DNA of 6,539 bases from Opitutaceae bacterium UBA4094 (GCA_002382525.1 DFYA01000073.1:1-6539), one strand, 5' to 3'; positions 1-5,617 are shown, counted from the first letter of the stretch. Notes: a model not told the origin generated them from the letters alone. Program-made: numbers and translations.

Positions 1-2
1 CA

Positions 3-110
3 CGCGTGCGAGATGACGTGGGGCTGCTGAGCGAGTTGCGCAACACGCGTTCGTTGCGGCGGGCGATCATCCTGCGCGAGGTGTTGGGCACGCCGGTGGG
101 ATTGAAGTGA
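3..110 (+). CDS. C-terminal tail of an unidentified protein (5' partial)
   Basis: This is the only forward frame open from the left edge; the other two stop within the first 30 bases. It gives 35 residues ending in REVLGTPVGLK and a TGA at 108-110. Codons are rich in G or C at the third position, as in the clear genes of this window, and the tail is basic and helix-like with a run of Leu, Arg and Ile. I do not recognise the family from this fragment. The gene runs toward the corA gene at 349-1320, so the two are convergent across a repeat-rich spacer. The call is moderate because only a short tail is visible. Confidence 0.6.
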   Translation, partial: RVRDDVGLLSELRNTRSLRRAIILREVLGTPVGLK

Positions 111-148
111 ACGCGGGTGAGCGGGCGGGGTGGATAAGTTAGAGCTTG

Positions 149-176
149 GCTCGTGGTCGGGGCGGCGATCACGAGC
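149..176. repeat. Short inverted repeat (7-bp arms)
   Basis: GCTCGTG at 149-155 is matched exactly by CACGAGC at 170-176 across a 14-base loop. A competing smaller hairpin, GAGC-TTG-GCTC, lies at 142-152. On its own this would be weak in GC-rich DNA, but it is the first of a cluster of dyads filling the spacer between convergent genes. It may be a degraded member of the same repeat family as the hairpin at 206-219, since both use a GCTCG core. Confidence 0.4.
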
Positions 177-200
177 GGGCCGGACCGGCGCTGAGGAGAC

Positions 201-226
201 GAATCGCGAGCAAGCTCGCTTCCCAC
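201..226 (-). repeat. REP-like palindromic element
   Basis: GCGAGC (206-211) and GCTCGC (214-219) form a perfect 6-bp stem with a two-base AA loop. Read on the minus strand from 226, the stem is preceded by GTGGGAA and followed by GATTC. This closely resembles the REP cores I remember from Pseudomonas genomes (GTGGGAGCGAGCTTGCTCGCGAT), with one extra A before the stem. REP elements are short, non-coding, intergenic and often dispersed by RAYT transposases of the Y1 type. The hairpin is seen directly; the family assignment is from memory and needs a genome-wide copy count. Confidence 0.5.
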
Positions 227-257
227 GGCGGAGTCGGACGCGTGTTCGGGGGACCGT

Positions 258-330
258 GTGGCTGTGAGCGTGAGTTCAGAGGACGCGGGGTGGGCGGGTG
301 TCGAACCTCTGAACTCACGCTCAGAGCCAC
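258..330. repeat. Long inverted repeat, 25-bp arms with one mismatch
   Basis: The arm at 258-282 (starting GTGGCTGTGAGCGTGAG, ending TTCAGAGG) is the reverse complement of 306-330 at 24 of 25 positions. The only difference is at 264 versus 324. The loop is 23 bases (283-305) and G-rich. Two G-U pairs could extend the outer end of the stem in RNA. It lies between convergent genes, so its transcript could act as a bidirectional terminator or 3'-end stabiliser, but no T-tract follows on either strand. A miniature mobile element is the other explanation. The near-perfect arms imply recent origin or selection on pairing. Confidence 0.85.
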
Positions 331-352
331 GTAGGAGCGGCCGGGCGCCTAC
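331..352. repeat. Small hairpin overlapping the corA stop codon
   Basis: GTAGG (331-335) pairs with CCTAC (348-352), with two further G-C pairs inside after a mismatch. It abuts the end of the 25-bp inverted repeat, and its right arm includes the minus-strand stop codon (TAG, 349-351) of the corA gene. The opening GTAGGAGCGGC resembles the start of REP-type repeats in which a GTAG or GGAG tetranucleotide precedes the stem. There is no T-run on the minus strand after it, so a classical terminator is unlikely. Confidence 0.4.
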
Positions 353-1320
353 AGCCAGCGACGCTTGCGCATGAAATACGCCATGCCTCCGATGCTCGCG
401 AGCGTGAGCACGGCGGCGATCGGGTAGCTGTAGCTGCTGTCGAGTTCGGTCATGTGCTCGAAGTTCATGCCGAACCAGCCACCGATGAGCAGCGGGGGCA
501 ATGTGAGGGCGGTCAACGCGGTGAGCACGCGGATGCCTTGGTTGGCTTCGTGACTGGATTTGTTGAGGTAGACGCGAAACGAGAGGATCAACTGGTCGGC
601 CCACGAGATGGCTTGGTTCTCGATATGCGCGAGGTCCTCGGCGAGGTCGCGCAAATAGGGGAGAATCGTCGCACGGATAAGGCGCGCTTTGCCCAGTGCG
701 AGTTCGGTGGCGACCTCGCGTTGCGGGCGCACGATCTGGCGGAGTTGGGTCAGCTCTTTGCGCAGGGCGACGACGCGGGGGAAGAGGTCGCGTCCCTGGA
801 CGTTGGCGAGCACGGCGCTTTCAATCCATTCGATCTCCTCGCGCAATTCGTCGAGGGCCGGTTTGTAGGCTTCGACCATGAGGTCGAGCAACGTGTGGGC
901 GAAACGATCGGGGCCGCGGACTGGTGTCGTCGGCGTGCGTTGGCAGCGGTCGAGGGCGGCCTGCACGGGTTTGAGCGGCTGGCGGTGAAAGGTGACGAGA
1001 AAGTTTTTCCCGAGGATGAGGTCGAGCTCGGTCGTGGTGAACTTGTCCGTTTTTGAGTAGTCCACCGCGTGCATGACGAAGTAGAGGTAGTCGTCGTAGG
1101 TTTCGAGTTTTGGGAGCGGTGAGTCGCTCACGCAGTCTTCGATGACGAGCGGGTGAAAACCAAAGAGGTCTTCGAGGATGGCCTTTGTTTCCTCCGGAGT
1201 GGGGTCGGAGAGATCGACCCATAGCATAACGTTGGGCTCGGCGCGCAGAGCCGCCAGCGACTCGACGGGAGGGTTGTGCCCGTGGAGCTTGTGGTCGCGG
1301 TAATAGAGGGTGGTGATCAT
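349..1320 (-). CDS. corA: CorA-family divalent metal ion transporter (Mg2+/Co2+), copy 1
   Basis: The protein has 323 residues, usual for CorA, a homopentameric inner-membrane channel that admits Mg2+ and often Co2+ or Ni2+. A large cytoplasmic alpha/beta domain comes first, containing IEDC and the segment LPKLETYDDYLYFVMHAVD near residues 70-87. A long helical region with LRQIVRPQRE follows. Two membrane helices end the protein, at about 263-283 and 299-317, with the signature GMN at 284-286 and a basic tail RKRRWL. The motif reads FGMNFEHMTEL, where the family norm is YGMNFxxMPEL, so Tyr is replaced by Phe and Pro by Thr. It aligns end to end with the second CorA at 1458-2426, which supports the ATG at 1318-1320. 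No Shine-Dalgarno sequence precedes this start. Metal preference cannot be read from the sequence. Confidence 0.96.
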   Translation of the reverse strand: MITTLYYRDHKLHGHNPPVESLAALRAEPNVMLWVDLSDPTPEETKAILEDLFGFHPLVIEDCVSDSPLPKLETYDDYLYFVMHAVDYSKTDKFTTTELDLILGKNFLVTFHRQPLKPVQAALDRCQRTPTTPVRGPDRFAHTLLDLMVEAYKPALDELREEIEWIESAVLANVQGRDLFPRVVALRKELTQLRQIVRPQREVATELALGKARLIRATILPYLRDLAEDLAHIENQAISWADQLILSFRVYLNKSSHEANQGIRVLTALTALTLPPLLIGGWFGMNFEHMTELDSSYSYPIAAVLTLASIGGMAYFMRKRRWL

Positions 1321-1324
1321 ATCG

Positions 1325-1457
1325 ACGGCTTCGCCGTAAATCCTAAATTCTAAGCGGCTAAATTCTAACGGGGAGCCGCGGTGACGAGGAGGCGCTGAGG
1401 GGATCGGCTTTTAGGATTTAGTAATTGGGATTTAGGATTTCCGCGCCGCAGGCGCGG
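1325..1457. repeat. Mirror-symmetric hairpin/AAATCCTAAA module between the two corA genes
   Basis: The left end has a hairpin ACGGC-TTC-GCCGT (1325-1337) followed by AAATCCTAAA (1338-1347). The right end has TTTAGGATTT (1431-1440), its exact reverse complement, followed by hairpin CCGCGCC-GCA-GGCGCGG (1441-1457). Inside lie an 11-base direct repeat CTAAATTCTAA (1343-1353 and 1358-1368), a hairpin GCGGCT/AGCCGC (1354-1359 and 1374-1379), and a second TTTAGGATTT at 1410-1419. The AT-rich repeats stand out sharply from the GC-rich surroundings. The right hairpin directly follows the TAG stop of the upstream corA and may also serve as its 3' end. No open frame of note is present. I infer a dispersed non-coding repeat, perhaps a miniature element; the arrangement is seen directly, its mobility is not. 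Confidence 0.6.
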
Positions 1458-2426
1458 CTAGATCCAGCGGCGGCGTTTGCACCAGGCGAACATCAGCGCG
1501 GTGAGCAGGAGCGTGATACCGATCACGATCGGGTAGGCGCGCGGGGAACGTAGTTCCGGCATGTTGGAGAAGTTCATTCCATACCAAGTGCCGATCAAGA
1601 TACCGGGAAGCGTGATGGCGGTGAGAGCGGTGAGGACCTTGATGCCCTCGTTGGCCTCGAAGCCGGAGCGGCTCAGATAGAGATCGAAGGAGATGAGCAA
1701 CTGGTCGGCGTAGCTGGCGGCGGTTTCGTCGATGCGCACGAGGTTGTCGCGCAAGTCACGAAAATAGGGATACATCACGGAGCGGATGATCTTCGACTCG
1801 CCGTGGGCGAGGCGGGACGCGATGTCGCGTTGCGGGCGCACGATCTGGCGCAAGTGGTTCAGTTCGGAGCGCACCTCGATGAGCTTGGGCGTGAGGTTTT
1901 CCGTGTCGGCTGCGAGCACGGTTTCCTCGATGAGTTCGAGTTCGCCGCGGAGTTCGTCGGTGATCGGCTTGAAGTTGTCCACCATCGCATCGAGCACGAG
2001 GTGGGCGAGACGGTCGGGGCCGCGTGCGACTTGGCCGGTGGCCTTGACGCAGCGCTCCATGACGGAGGACACGGGCTTGAGCGGAAGGTGGTGGAAGGTG
2101 ACGAGGAAGTCTTTGCCGATGAAGAAATCGAGTTCCGTGGTGTTGAACTTCTCGGTGCGAGTGAAGTCCACGGCGTGCATGACGAGGAACAGGTAGTGGT
2201 CGTAGTCCTCGAGTTTGGGCAAGGCGCTCGGGGTGACGCAGTCTTCGATAGCCAGCGGGTGGAACTGGAAGACGTCGGAGAGGACGGCTTTGATTTCCTC
2301 CTCGGTGGGGTTTTCGAGATCGACCCAGAGGATGAGGCCTTTGTCGGCGCGCACGAGACGGAGCGCTTCCACTTCGAGGTCGCGCCCGACGAGTTTTCCG
2401 TCGCTGAAGATAAAGGAGTGAATCAT
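1458..2426 (-). CDS. corA: CorA-family divalent metal ion transporter (Mg2+/Co2+), copy 2
   Basis: This 322-residue protein is a paralog of the product of 349-1320, sharing more than half of its residues by eye and aligning almost without gaps. It has the canonical signature YGMNFSNMPEL, with GMN at 283-285 between membrane helices at about 262-282 and 298-316, and ends in KRRRWI. The cytoplasmic part carries LWVDLENPTEEE near the start, IEDC, LPKLEDYDHYLFLVMHAVDF and LRQIVRPQRD, all typical of the CorA soluble funnel. The loop after GMN is more basic (LRSPRAYP) than in the first copy. The ATG at 2424-2426 is supported by alignment with the paralog; no Shine-Dalgarno sequence precedes it. The gene lies 152 bases after the PTS EIIA gene and 137 bases before the other corA, so co-transcription is possible but not shown. 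Confidence 0.97.
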   Translation of the reverse strand: MIHSFIFSDGKLVGRDLEVEALRLVRADKGLILWVDLENPTEEEIKAVLSDVFQFHPLAIEDCVTPSALPKLEDYDHYLFLVMHAVDFTRTEKFNTTELDFFIGKDFLVTFHHLPLKPVSSVMERCVKATGQVARGPDRLAHLVLDAMVDNFKPITDELRGELELIEETVLAADTENLTPKLIEVRSELNHLRQIVRPQRDIASRLAHGESKIIRSVMYPYFRDLRDNLVRIDETAASYADQLLISFDLYLSRSGFEANEGIKVLTALTAITLPGILIGTWYGMNFSNMPELRSPRAYPIVIGITLLLTALMFAWCKRRRWI

Positions 2427-2578
2427 GCCGCGCGGTGGAGGATTGCGCGGCGGGGCGAGGCGGCAAGCCCCGTGTGCGCGAGTGGGGCGGTGCGCGTGAG
2501 AGGCGGGTGCGGAAGCGGGGCGAGGCCGGTGGGCGAAGAGGCCGGGAACGAGAAAGGGGAAGAAACCGGGCGCCTCGG
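2427..2578. other. Spacer between EIIA and corA, no feature seen
   Basis: The plus strand here is strongly purine-rich, so the minus strand, which is the transcribed sense here, is pyrimidine-rich. I see no convincing hairpin with a T-tract, no clear promoter hexamers and no Shine-Dalgarno sequence before the corA start. Plus-strand frames crossing it extend out of the antisense of corA and are not believable genes. Confidence 0.5.
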
Positions 2579-3055
2579 TCAGGTGGGGTTGAGGAGTTTT
2601 TCTTCGGCGGTGGTGATCGCCTGGATGAACTGCTCGGGGGTGGACGCGGTCATGAGGGCGTCACGGTTCGCGGGGTCTTTGAAGATCTTGCAGAGGGCGC
2701 TGACGACTTGGAGGTAGTCGGTGGGATTCGACTTGGGGGTGCCAAGGACGAAGAGCAGCTTCACGGTTTGTTTGCTGTTCTCGAAGAGCACGCCGGTGTC
2801 ACTGCGACCGACCGCCATGACGATCTTTTGCACGTGTTCGGTGCGGGCGTGGGGCAGGGCGATTTCGTTGCCGAGGCACGTGGTGTCGAGGCGCTCGCGG
2901 GCGAGGAGTTCGTTATAGAAACCTTGGTAGTTCGAGATGTCGGCGTGGCCGTCGAGCATACGTGCGACCTCGTTCAGCGCCACGGTGCGTTTGTTGCTGT
3001 GCACCTGCAGGCGGATGCGGGAGGGATCGAGTAGTGAGGAGAGACGGCCGGCCAT
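2579..3055 (-). CDS. Stand-alone PTS EIIA protein, fructose/nitrogen (PtsN-like) type
   Basis: The 158 residues match a single PTS EIIA type-2 domain (PF00359 family), the usual length for a free-standing EIIA. Such proteins take a phosphoryl group from HPr or NPr onto a histidine and either pass it to a sugar EIIB or act as regulators. The phosphorylation site is His69 in GNEIALPHART (62-72). The N-terminal helix with KRTVALNEVARML (22-34) and the LLFVLGTPK strand (100-108) also fit. No EIIB, EIIC, HPr or EI gene is in the window, which favours a regulatory role like EIIA-Ntr over sugar uptake. The start at 3053-3055 gives a normal N-terminus, again without a Shine-Dalgarno sequence. Two corA genes follow on the same strand. 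Family is nearly certain; the partner and role are inferred. Confidence 0.95.
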   Translation of the reverse strand: MAGRLSSLLDPSRIRLQVHSNKRTVALNEVARMLDGHADISNYQGFYNELLARERLDTTCLGNEIALPHARTEHVQKIVMAVGRSDTGVLFENSKQTVKLLFVLGTPKSNPTDYLQVVSALCKIFKDPANRDALMTASTPEQFIQAITTAEEKLLNPT

Positions 3056-3073
3056 GCGAGGACGAGGGGAACG

Positions 3074-3115
3074 TTGACGAAAGGGTCAAAGTGATGCCCC
3101 GCCAAAATCATTGGC
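3074..3115. promoter_or_regulatory. Two short dyads in the divergent upstream region
   Basis: TTGAC (3074-3078) and GTCAA (3085-3089) form a 5-bp dyad with a 6-base spacer. Directly after it, GCCAA (3101-3105) and TTGGC (3111-3115) form another with a 5-base spacer, and a further TTGGCG lies at 3125-3130. They sit just upstream of the EIIA start and far upstream of the plus-strand gene at 3266, where operators for divergent transcription would be expected. TTGACG at 3074 could pass for a -35 box, but no good -10 follows at proper spacing on the plus strand. Each dyad is short enough to arise by chance. Confidence 0.25.
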
Positions 3116-3265
3116 AAGCGTCGATTGGCGAATGGCGGAACAACCTGCGGACGAGGCGAAAAACGCGTTCGGATCGTGCCTTAAACGCAAGCGCGCGGCG
3201 TGTTCGGCGAGCGCGGCGGGGGGAACGCCGTTGCGCGGCCCGCGCGGGTGCGTTTGGGTGCGGGT

Positions 3266-3712
3266 ATGATGCGCGTTTTTTGGATGGGATGTTTGCTGGG
3301 GGCGTCGGTGGCGGCGGCGGACGCGGGTTTTTCCGAGCGTCTGTCGGAATCGGATTTCAAGGCGGCGGGACTCGACAAACTCACGCCCGAGGAGCGCGCG
3401 CGGCTCGATGAACTGGTGGCGGCGGAACCACGCGGCGCGTCCGCTTCGGGCCGAGTGGTGCGGTCGGGAGAACCCGCGACGCCTCCGGTGACGCGCGGGA
3501 AAATCGCCGGGCGGTTGACCGGATGGAAGGAGGGCACGGTGTTGACGTTTGAGGACGGCAGTCGCTGGCAGATTGTCTCGAAAGGCAGCTATCGCGCGGC
3601 GCCCGTGCGAAACAGCCCCAAGGTCGAGCTGGTGCCGCTGGTAAACGGCGACTTTGTGATGACGGTGGACACCGTGCCCCGACGGGCCGAGGTGCGGCGG
3701 ATCGCGGAGTAA
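3266..3712 (+). CDS. Small exported protein of unknown function
   Basis: The product has 148 residues from the ATG at 3266; a second ATG follows at once at 3269. A GTG at 3200 would add 22 residues ahead of the signal peptide and is less likely. Residues 1-20 look like a Sec signal peptide: Arg, then FWMGCLLGASVAA, with likely cleavage near ADA at 18-20. The Cys at 9 does not sit in a proper lipobox. The mature part has FKAAGLDKLTPEERARLDEL (31-50), a Pro/Ser/Arg linker (about 53-77), and a beta-rich end with LTGWKEGTVLTFEDGSRWQI (84-103). I recall similar short secreted proteins in Xanthomonadaceae that combine a 'GLDKL' helix with a 'GW..GT...L.nG..W' module, all uncharacterised. A periplasmic location is inferred. 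It is divergent from the EIIA gene and 97 bases ahead of the next gene. Confidence 0.75.
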   Translation: MMRVFWMGCLLGASVAAADAGFSERLSESDFKAAGLDKLTPEERARLDELVAAEPRGASASGRVVRSGEPATPPVTRGKIAGRLTGWKEGTVLTFEDGSRWQIVSKGSYRAAPVRNSPKVELVPLVNGDFVMTVDTVPRRAEVRRIAE

Positions 3713-3809
3713 GGGCGCGGTTTGATATAGAGGGGGGCGCGCCCGCCACACCTCGGAACTTCTGGAACAACGGCTCGCCTCGCGCACGGTGGCGCGCACA
3801 GTTGCAGGT
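3713..3809. other. Short spacer before the acidic protein gene
   Basis: It contains an AT-rich patch TTTGATATAG at 3721-3730 that could be part of a -10 region, and the palindrome GGCGCGCC at 3737-3744. No matching -35 box, terminator or Shine-Dalgarno sequence is evident. A GTG at 3789 opens the downstream frame seven codons before the chosen ATG. Confidence 0.3.
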
Positions 3810-5138
3810 ATGGCGTGGCGCATTGATGAACAACTGGTTCGAGGTGAAATCGACAACCGCACGCGCGGCCGGGTGACTGGATGCCTGTGGTTTATGGGAC
3901 GCGAGGAGCCCGTGACGCTTAATCTTGAAGGCAACGCGTGGCGCGATGTCGCGGGGCATGTGTTGCGGTTTAGCAATCCGACTCCGAAGGCCGGCGATCC
4001 CGACGACCTTACGCATTTCGCCGCAGTTCAGCACGGTGTGGTCGGTGACATCACGGCGTCGCGCAAGGTGAAGGTGCCGGAGTGCTCAATGGACGAACTG
4101 ATGGAGTATTACAAAGCGCGTAAGCCGTTTCCCTGGCACTGGGGCAACAGCCTCTATCTGGAATGGCACAGCGAGTTTAATGGACGCGTGCTGATCGAAT
4201 CGGCGCACTACACGTTGGAGCTTGATTCGACGGCCACGTGGTCGATGACCGAGGCGGAGGAGGAGGCGCAACGGGAGGCGAATGGACGGGCGATCATGGC
4301 GTTTACGGAGCGGTTAAGTGGCGTGTCGGCCGACGAGTTGGCCGCCGGCGCGGAGTTGGAAGACAACGGGGAGGGGGAGGACGACGACGATGAGACCGAG
4401 GCCGAGGCGCAGGCGGACGCGGAGCAGGCGCGCATGGATCTGTTGCTCGACCGGGTGCAGGCGCGCATCGAGCGGGCACGCGACGCGGGGGAGGAGCCGG
4501 ATTTTGAACGCATCATGGGAGAAGAGCGCGAGCGTCTGCGTCTCGACCGGGGCGAGCCCGAGCCGGAGCCTTTGACGCCGGAGGAAGAGGCGGAGCGTGC
4601 CGCGTGGATCGCCGAGATGAACGCAATCACCGAGGAAGCGCAGGCGGAGGTCGGGGCGGATTCGTGGAAACGCGCGGAGGGTGCCGACGACCCGGACGAG
4701 GACGACCGTTGGCATCCATTGGTGGAACGTTGCAACGGGTTCGGCGAACGGATGCGGAAGGCGGTTGAGGCGCACCGCTGGCTGACTGCGACTGATGCGG
4801 CCGAGCACCCGCTGCGCGAACTCCTCAACGGAGTGATGATCGCCGGCGGAAAGCTGGCGGGCGCGCTCGGTTCGGCCGAAGACGCAGAGGAGTGGCCGCC
4901 GGAGGTGTTGTTTGCGGGCTCGGTGCTGGTGCGGTTGAAAAAGGCGCGAGAACACCTGCGGGATGCGTTGGCGGGCTTGGCGGCGGCCGACGAACAAGGA
5001 CTGGCCGATACGCGTTGGCGGGCGGAGGCGCGGCGGGAGGTAACGGAGATTTTGCACGACGTGCGTCGCTTGATCGCAGAGGTGCGCGCGGTGTTGAAGG
5101 ATTCCGAAAACCCCGGCGGTGACGCGGGGGAGGATTGA
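3810..5138 (+). CDS. Acidic three-part cytoplasmic protein of unknown function
   Basis: From the ATG at 3810 the product has 442 residues; the GTG at 3789 would add seven (MARTVAG) and cannot be excluded. No signal peptide or membrane segment is seen. Residues 1-140 look like a folded, beta-rich domain, including EIDNRTRGRVTGCLW (13-27), EPVTLNLEGNAWRDVAG (33-49), GVVGDITASRKVKV (76-89) and GNSLYLEWHSEFNGRVLIES (112-131). Residues 147-300 are very rich in Glu, Asp, Ala and Arg, with the acidic run EGEDDDDETE (188-197). They are probably a charged helix or disordered linker. Residues 301-430 form a helical domain starting WHPLVERCNGFGERM, with PPEVLFAGSVLVRLKKAREHL (363-383) in it. I believe related uncharacterised proteins occur in Verrucomicrobiota and Planctomycetes, but I know no function. 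Codon use matches its neighbours, with no sign of transfer. Confidence 0.82.
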   Translation: MAWRIDEQLVRGEIDNRTRGRVTGCLWFMGREEPVTLNLEGNAWRDVAGHVLRFSNPTPKAGDPDDLTHFAAVQHGVVGDITASRKVKVPECSMDELMEYYKARKPFPWHWGNSLYLEWHSEFNGRVLIESAHYTLELDSTATWSMTEAEEEAQREANGRAIMAFTERLSGVSADELAAGAELEDNGEGEDDDDETEAEAQADAEQARMDLLLDRVQARIERARDAGEEPDFERIMGEERERLRLDRGEPEPEPLTPEEEAERAAWIAEMNAITEEAQAEVGADSWKRAEGADDPDEDDRWHPLVERCNGFGERMRKAVEAHRWLTATDAAEHPLRELLNGVMIAGGKLAGALGSAEDAEEWPPEVLFAGSVLVRLKKAREHLRDALAGLAAADEQGLADTRWRAEARREVTEILHDVRRLIAEVRAVLKDSENPGGDAGED

Positions 5139-5182
5139 CCGGTTCCAAGGTAGTAGATCTGGGAGGTTAGGTATCGGGACAT

Positions 5183-5199
5183 CAGAATGCCGTATTCTG
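5183..5199. promoter_or_regulatory. 17-bp perfect dyad, possible operator or 3'-end hairpin
   Basis: CAGAAT (5183-5188) and ATTCTG (5194-5199) are exact reverse complements around a 5-base centre GCCGT. It lies 44 bases after the stop of the acidic protein gene and 142 bases before the DUF2934 start. There is no T-tract, so an operator or a processed 3' end is as likely as a terminator. The same spacer (5139-5341) also holds ACCGGTTCC (5138-5146) matched by GGAACCGGT (5258-5266), and GGCC-GGGGTT-GGCC-TTTTT (5299-5317), a weak terminator-like hairpin. I saw no other gene in this spacer. Confidence 0.35.
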
Positions 5200-5341
5200 C
5201 GGACGCGTCGGCCTACTTATCCGCCGAGGATGCAAGTGGCCGGCTGGAATTCGCGACGGAACCGGTTTAGTTTGGCGTGAGTCAATGCCGGCGGCTCCGG
5301 CCGGGGTTGGCCTTTTTCAAACTCCCACATGCACCCTCATT

Positions 5342-5566
5342 ATGAACTCCTATATTTCGTCTCTAAATTCGTCTTCGCCGTATGGCGAACTCACTGTCAC
5401 CCATGAAGCCATCGCTGAGCGCGCACGCGAGTTGTGGCGCGAGCAGGGTTGTCCCACCGGTTGCGACCAAGCGATCTGGTTTGAAGCCGAGGCCGAATTG
5501 AAGGCCATTCAGGAAAAACGTTATCGGCATCCGCATCTGCAGCTCGCCGGTCGCGACGAGCGCTGA
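5342..5566 (+). CDS. DUF2934 small protein
   Basis: The 74-residue product matches the DUF2934 pattern (PF11154): HEAIAERARELWREQGCPTG (21-40), then a Trp and the AEAEL end (49-53). In the family this reads roughly HxxIxxRAxxLWxxxGxPxG...W..AExEL, and its function is unknown. It is soluble, helical and without a signal peptide. The N-terminal 18 residues are Ser/Asn/Tyr-rich (MNSYISSLNSSSPYGELT) and probably disordered. An in-frame ATG at 5285 would add 19 residues of low-complexity Ala/Pro/Gly sequence. I prefer 5342 because it gives the usual DUF2934 layout and the upstream part shows weak coding character. No Shine-Dalgarno sequence precedes either start. It is convergent with the L,D-transpeptidase gene. 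Confidence 0.85.
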   Translation: MNSYISSLNSSSPYGELTVTHEAIAERARELWREQGCPTGCDQAIWFEAEAELKAIQEKRYRHPHLQLAGRDER

Positions 5567-5596
5567 GCGCATTGGTCTTAAAGGGTCTTTCAAAAC

Positions 5597-5617
5597 GCGG
5601 CCCTCGTTTAGGGTCGT
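5597..5617. terminator. Weak candidate terminator hairpin between convergent genes
   Basis: GCGGCCCT (5597-5604) can pair with AGGGTCGT (5610-5617) around a CGTTT loop, giving eight pairs of which two are G-U. It lies 30 bases after the DUF2934 stop. On the minus strand the stem is followed by GTTTTG, a short T-run that could help end the transpeptidase transcript about 100 bases after its stop. The signal is weak. The rest of 5567-5717 shows nothing else I can support. Confidence 0.3.

Noticed and set aside
146..334. 62-codon plus-strand open frame in the left intergenic region
   Set aside because: It runs through the REP-like hairpin and both arms of the 25-bp inverted repeat and has an Arg/Gly-rich, low-complexity product; the frame is a by-product of GC-rich repeats.
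454..1056. 200-codon plus-strand frame antisense to corA copy 1
   Set aside because: It is a shadow of the CorA coding frame and its product resembles no family; both CorA copies show the same kind of antisense frame.
1803..2717. 304-codon plus-strand frame antisense to corA copy 2
   Set aside because: It mirrors the well-supported CorA protein and has a biased Glu/Val/Gly product with no recognisable domain; it also crosses the spacer into the EIIA gene.
3086..3976. 296-codon minus-strand frame crossing the secreted-protein gene
   Set aside because: It is rich in Arg, His and Pro, overlaps two better plus-strand genes and spans the intergenic spacers; typical of non-coding frames in GC-rich DNA.
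4208..5182. 324-codon minus-strand frame antisense to the acidic protein
   Set aside because: The product is mostly Ser, Arg and Ala, the expected complement of Glu- and Ala-rich codons on the other strand; no domain is visible.
5138..5266. ACCGGTTCC / GGAACCGGT inverted repeat 111 bases apart
   Set aside because: Nine-base arms at that distance are plausible by chance in GC-rich DNA, and no element or gene lies between them.
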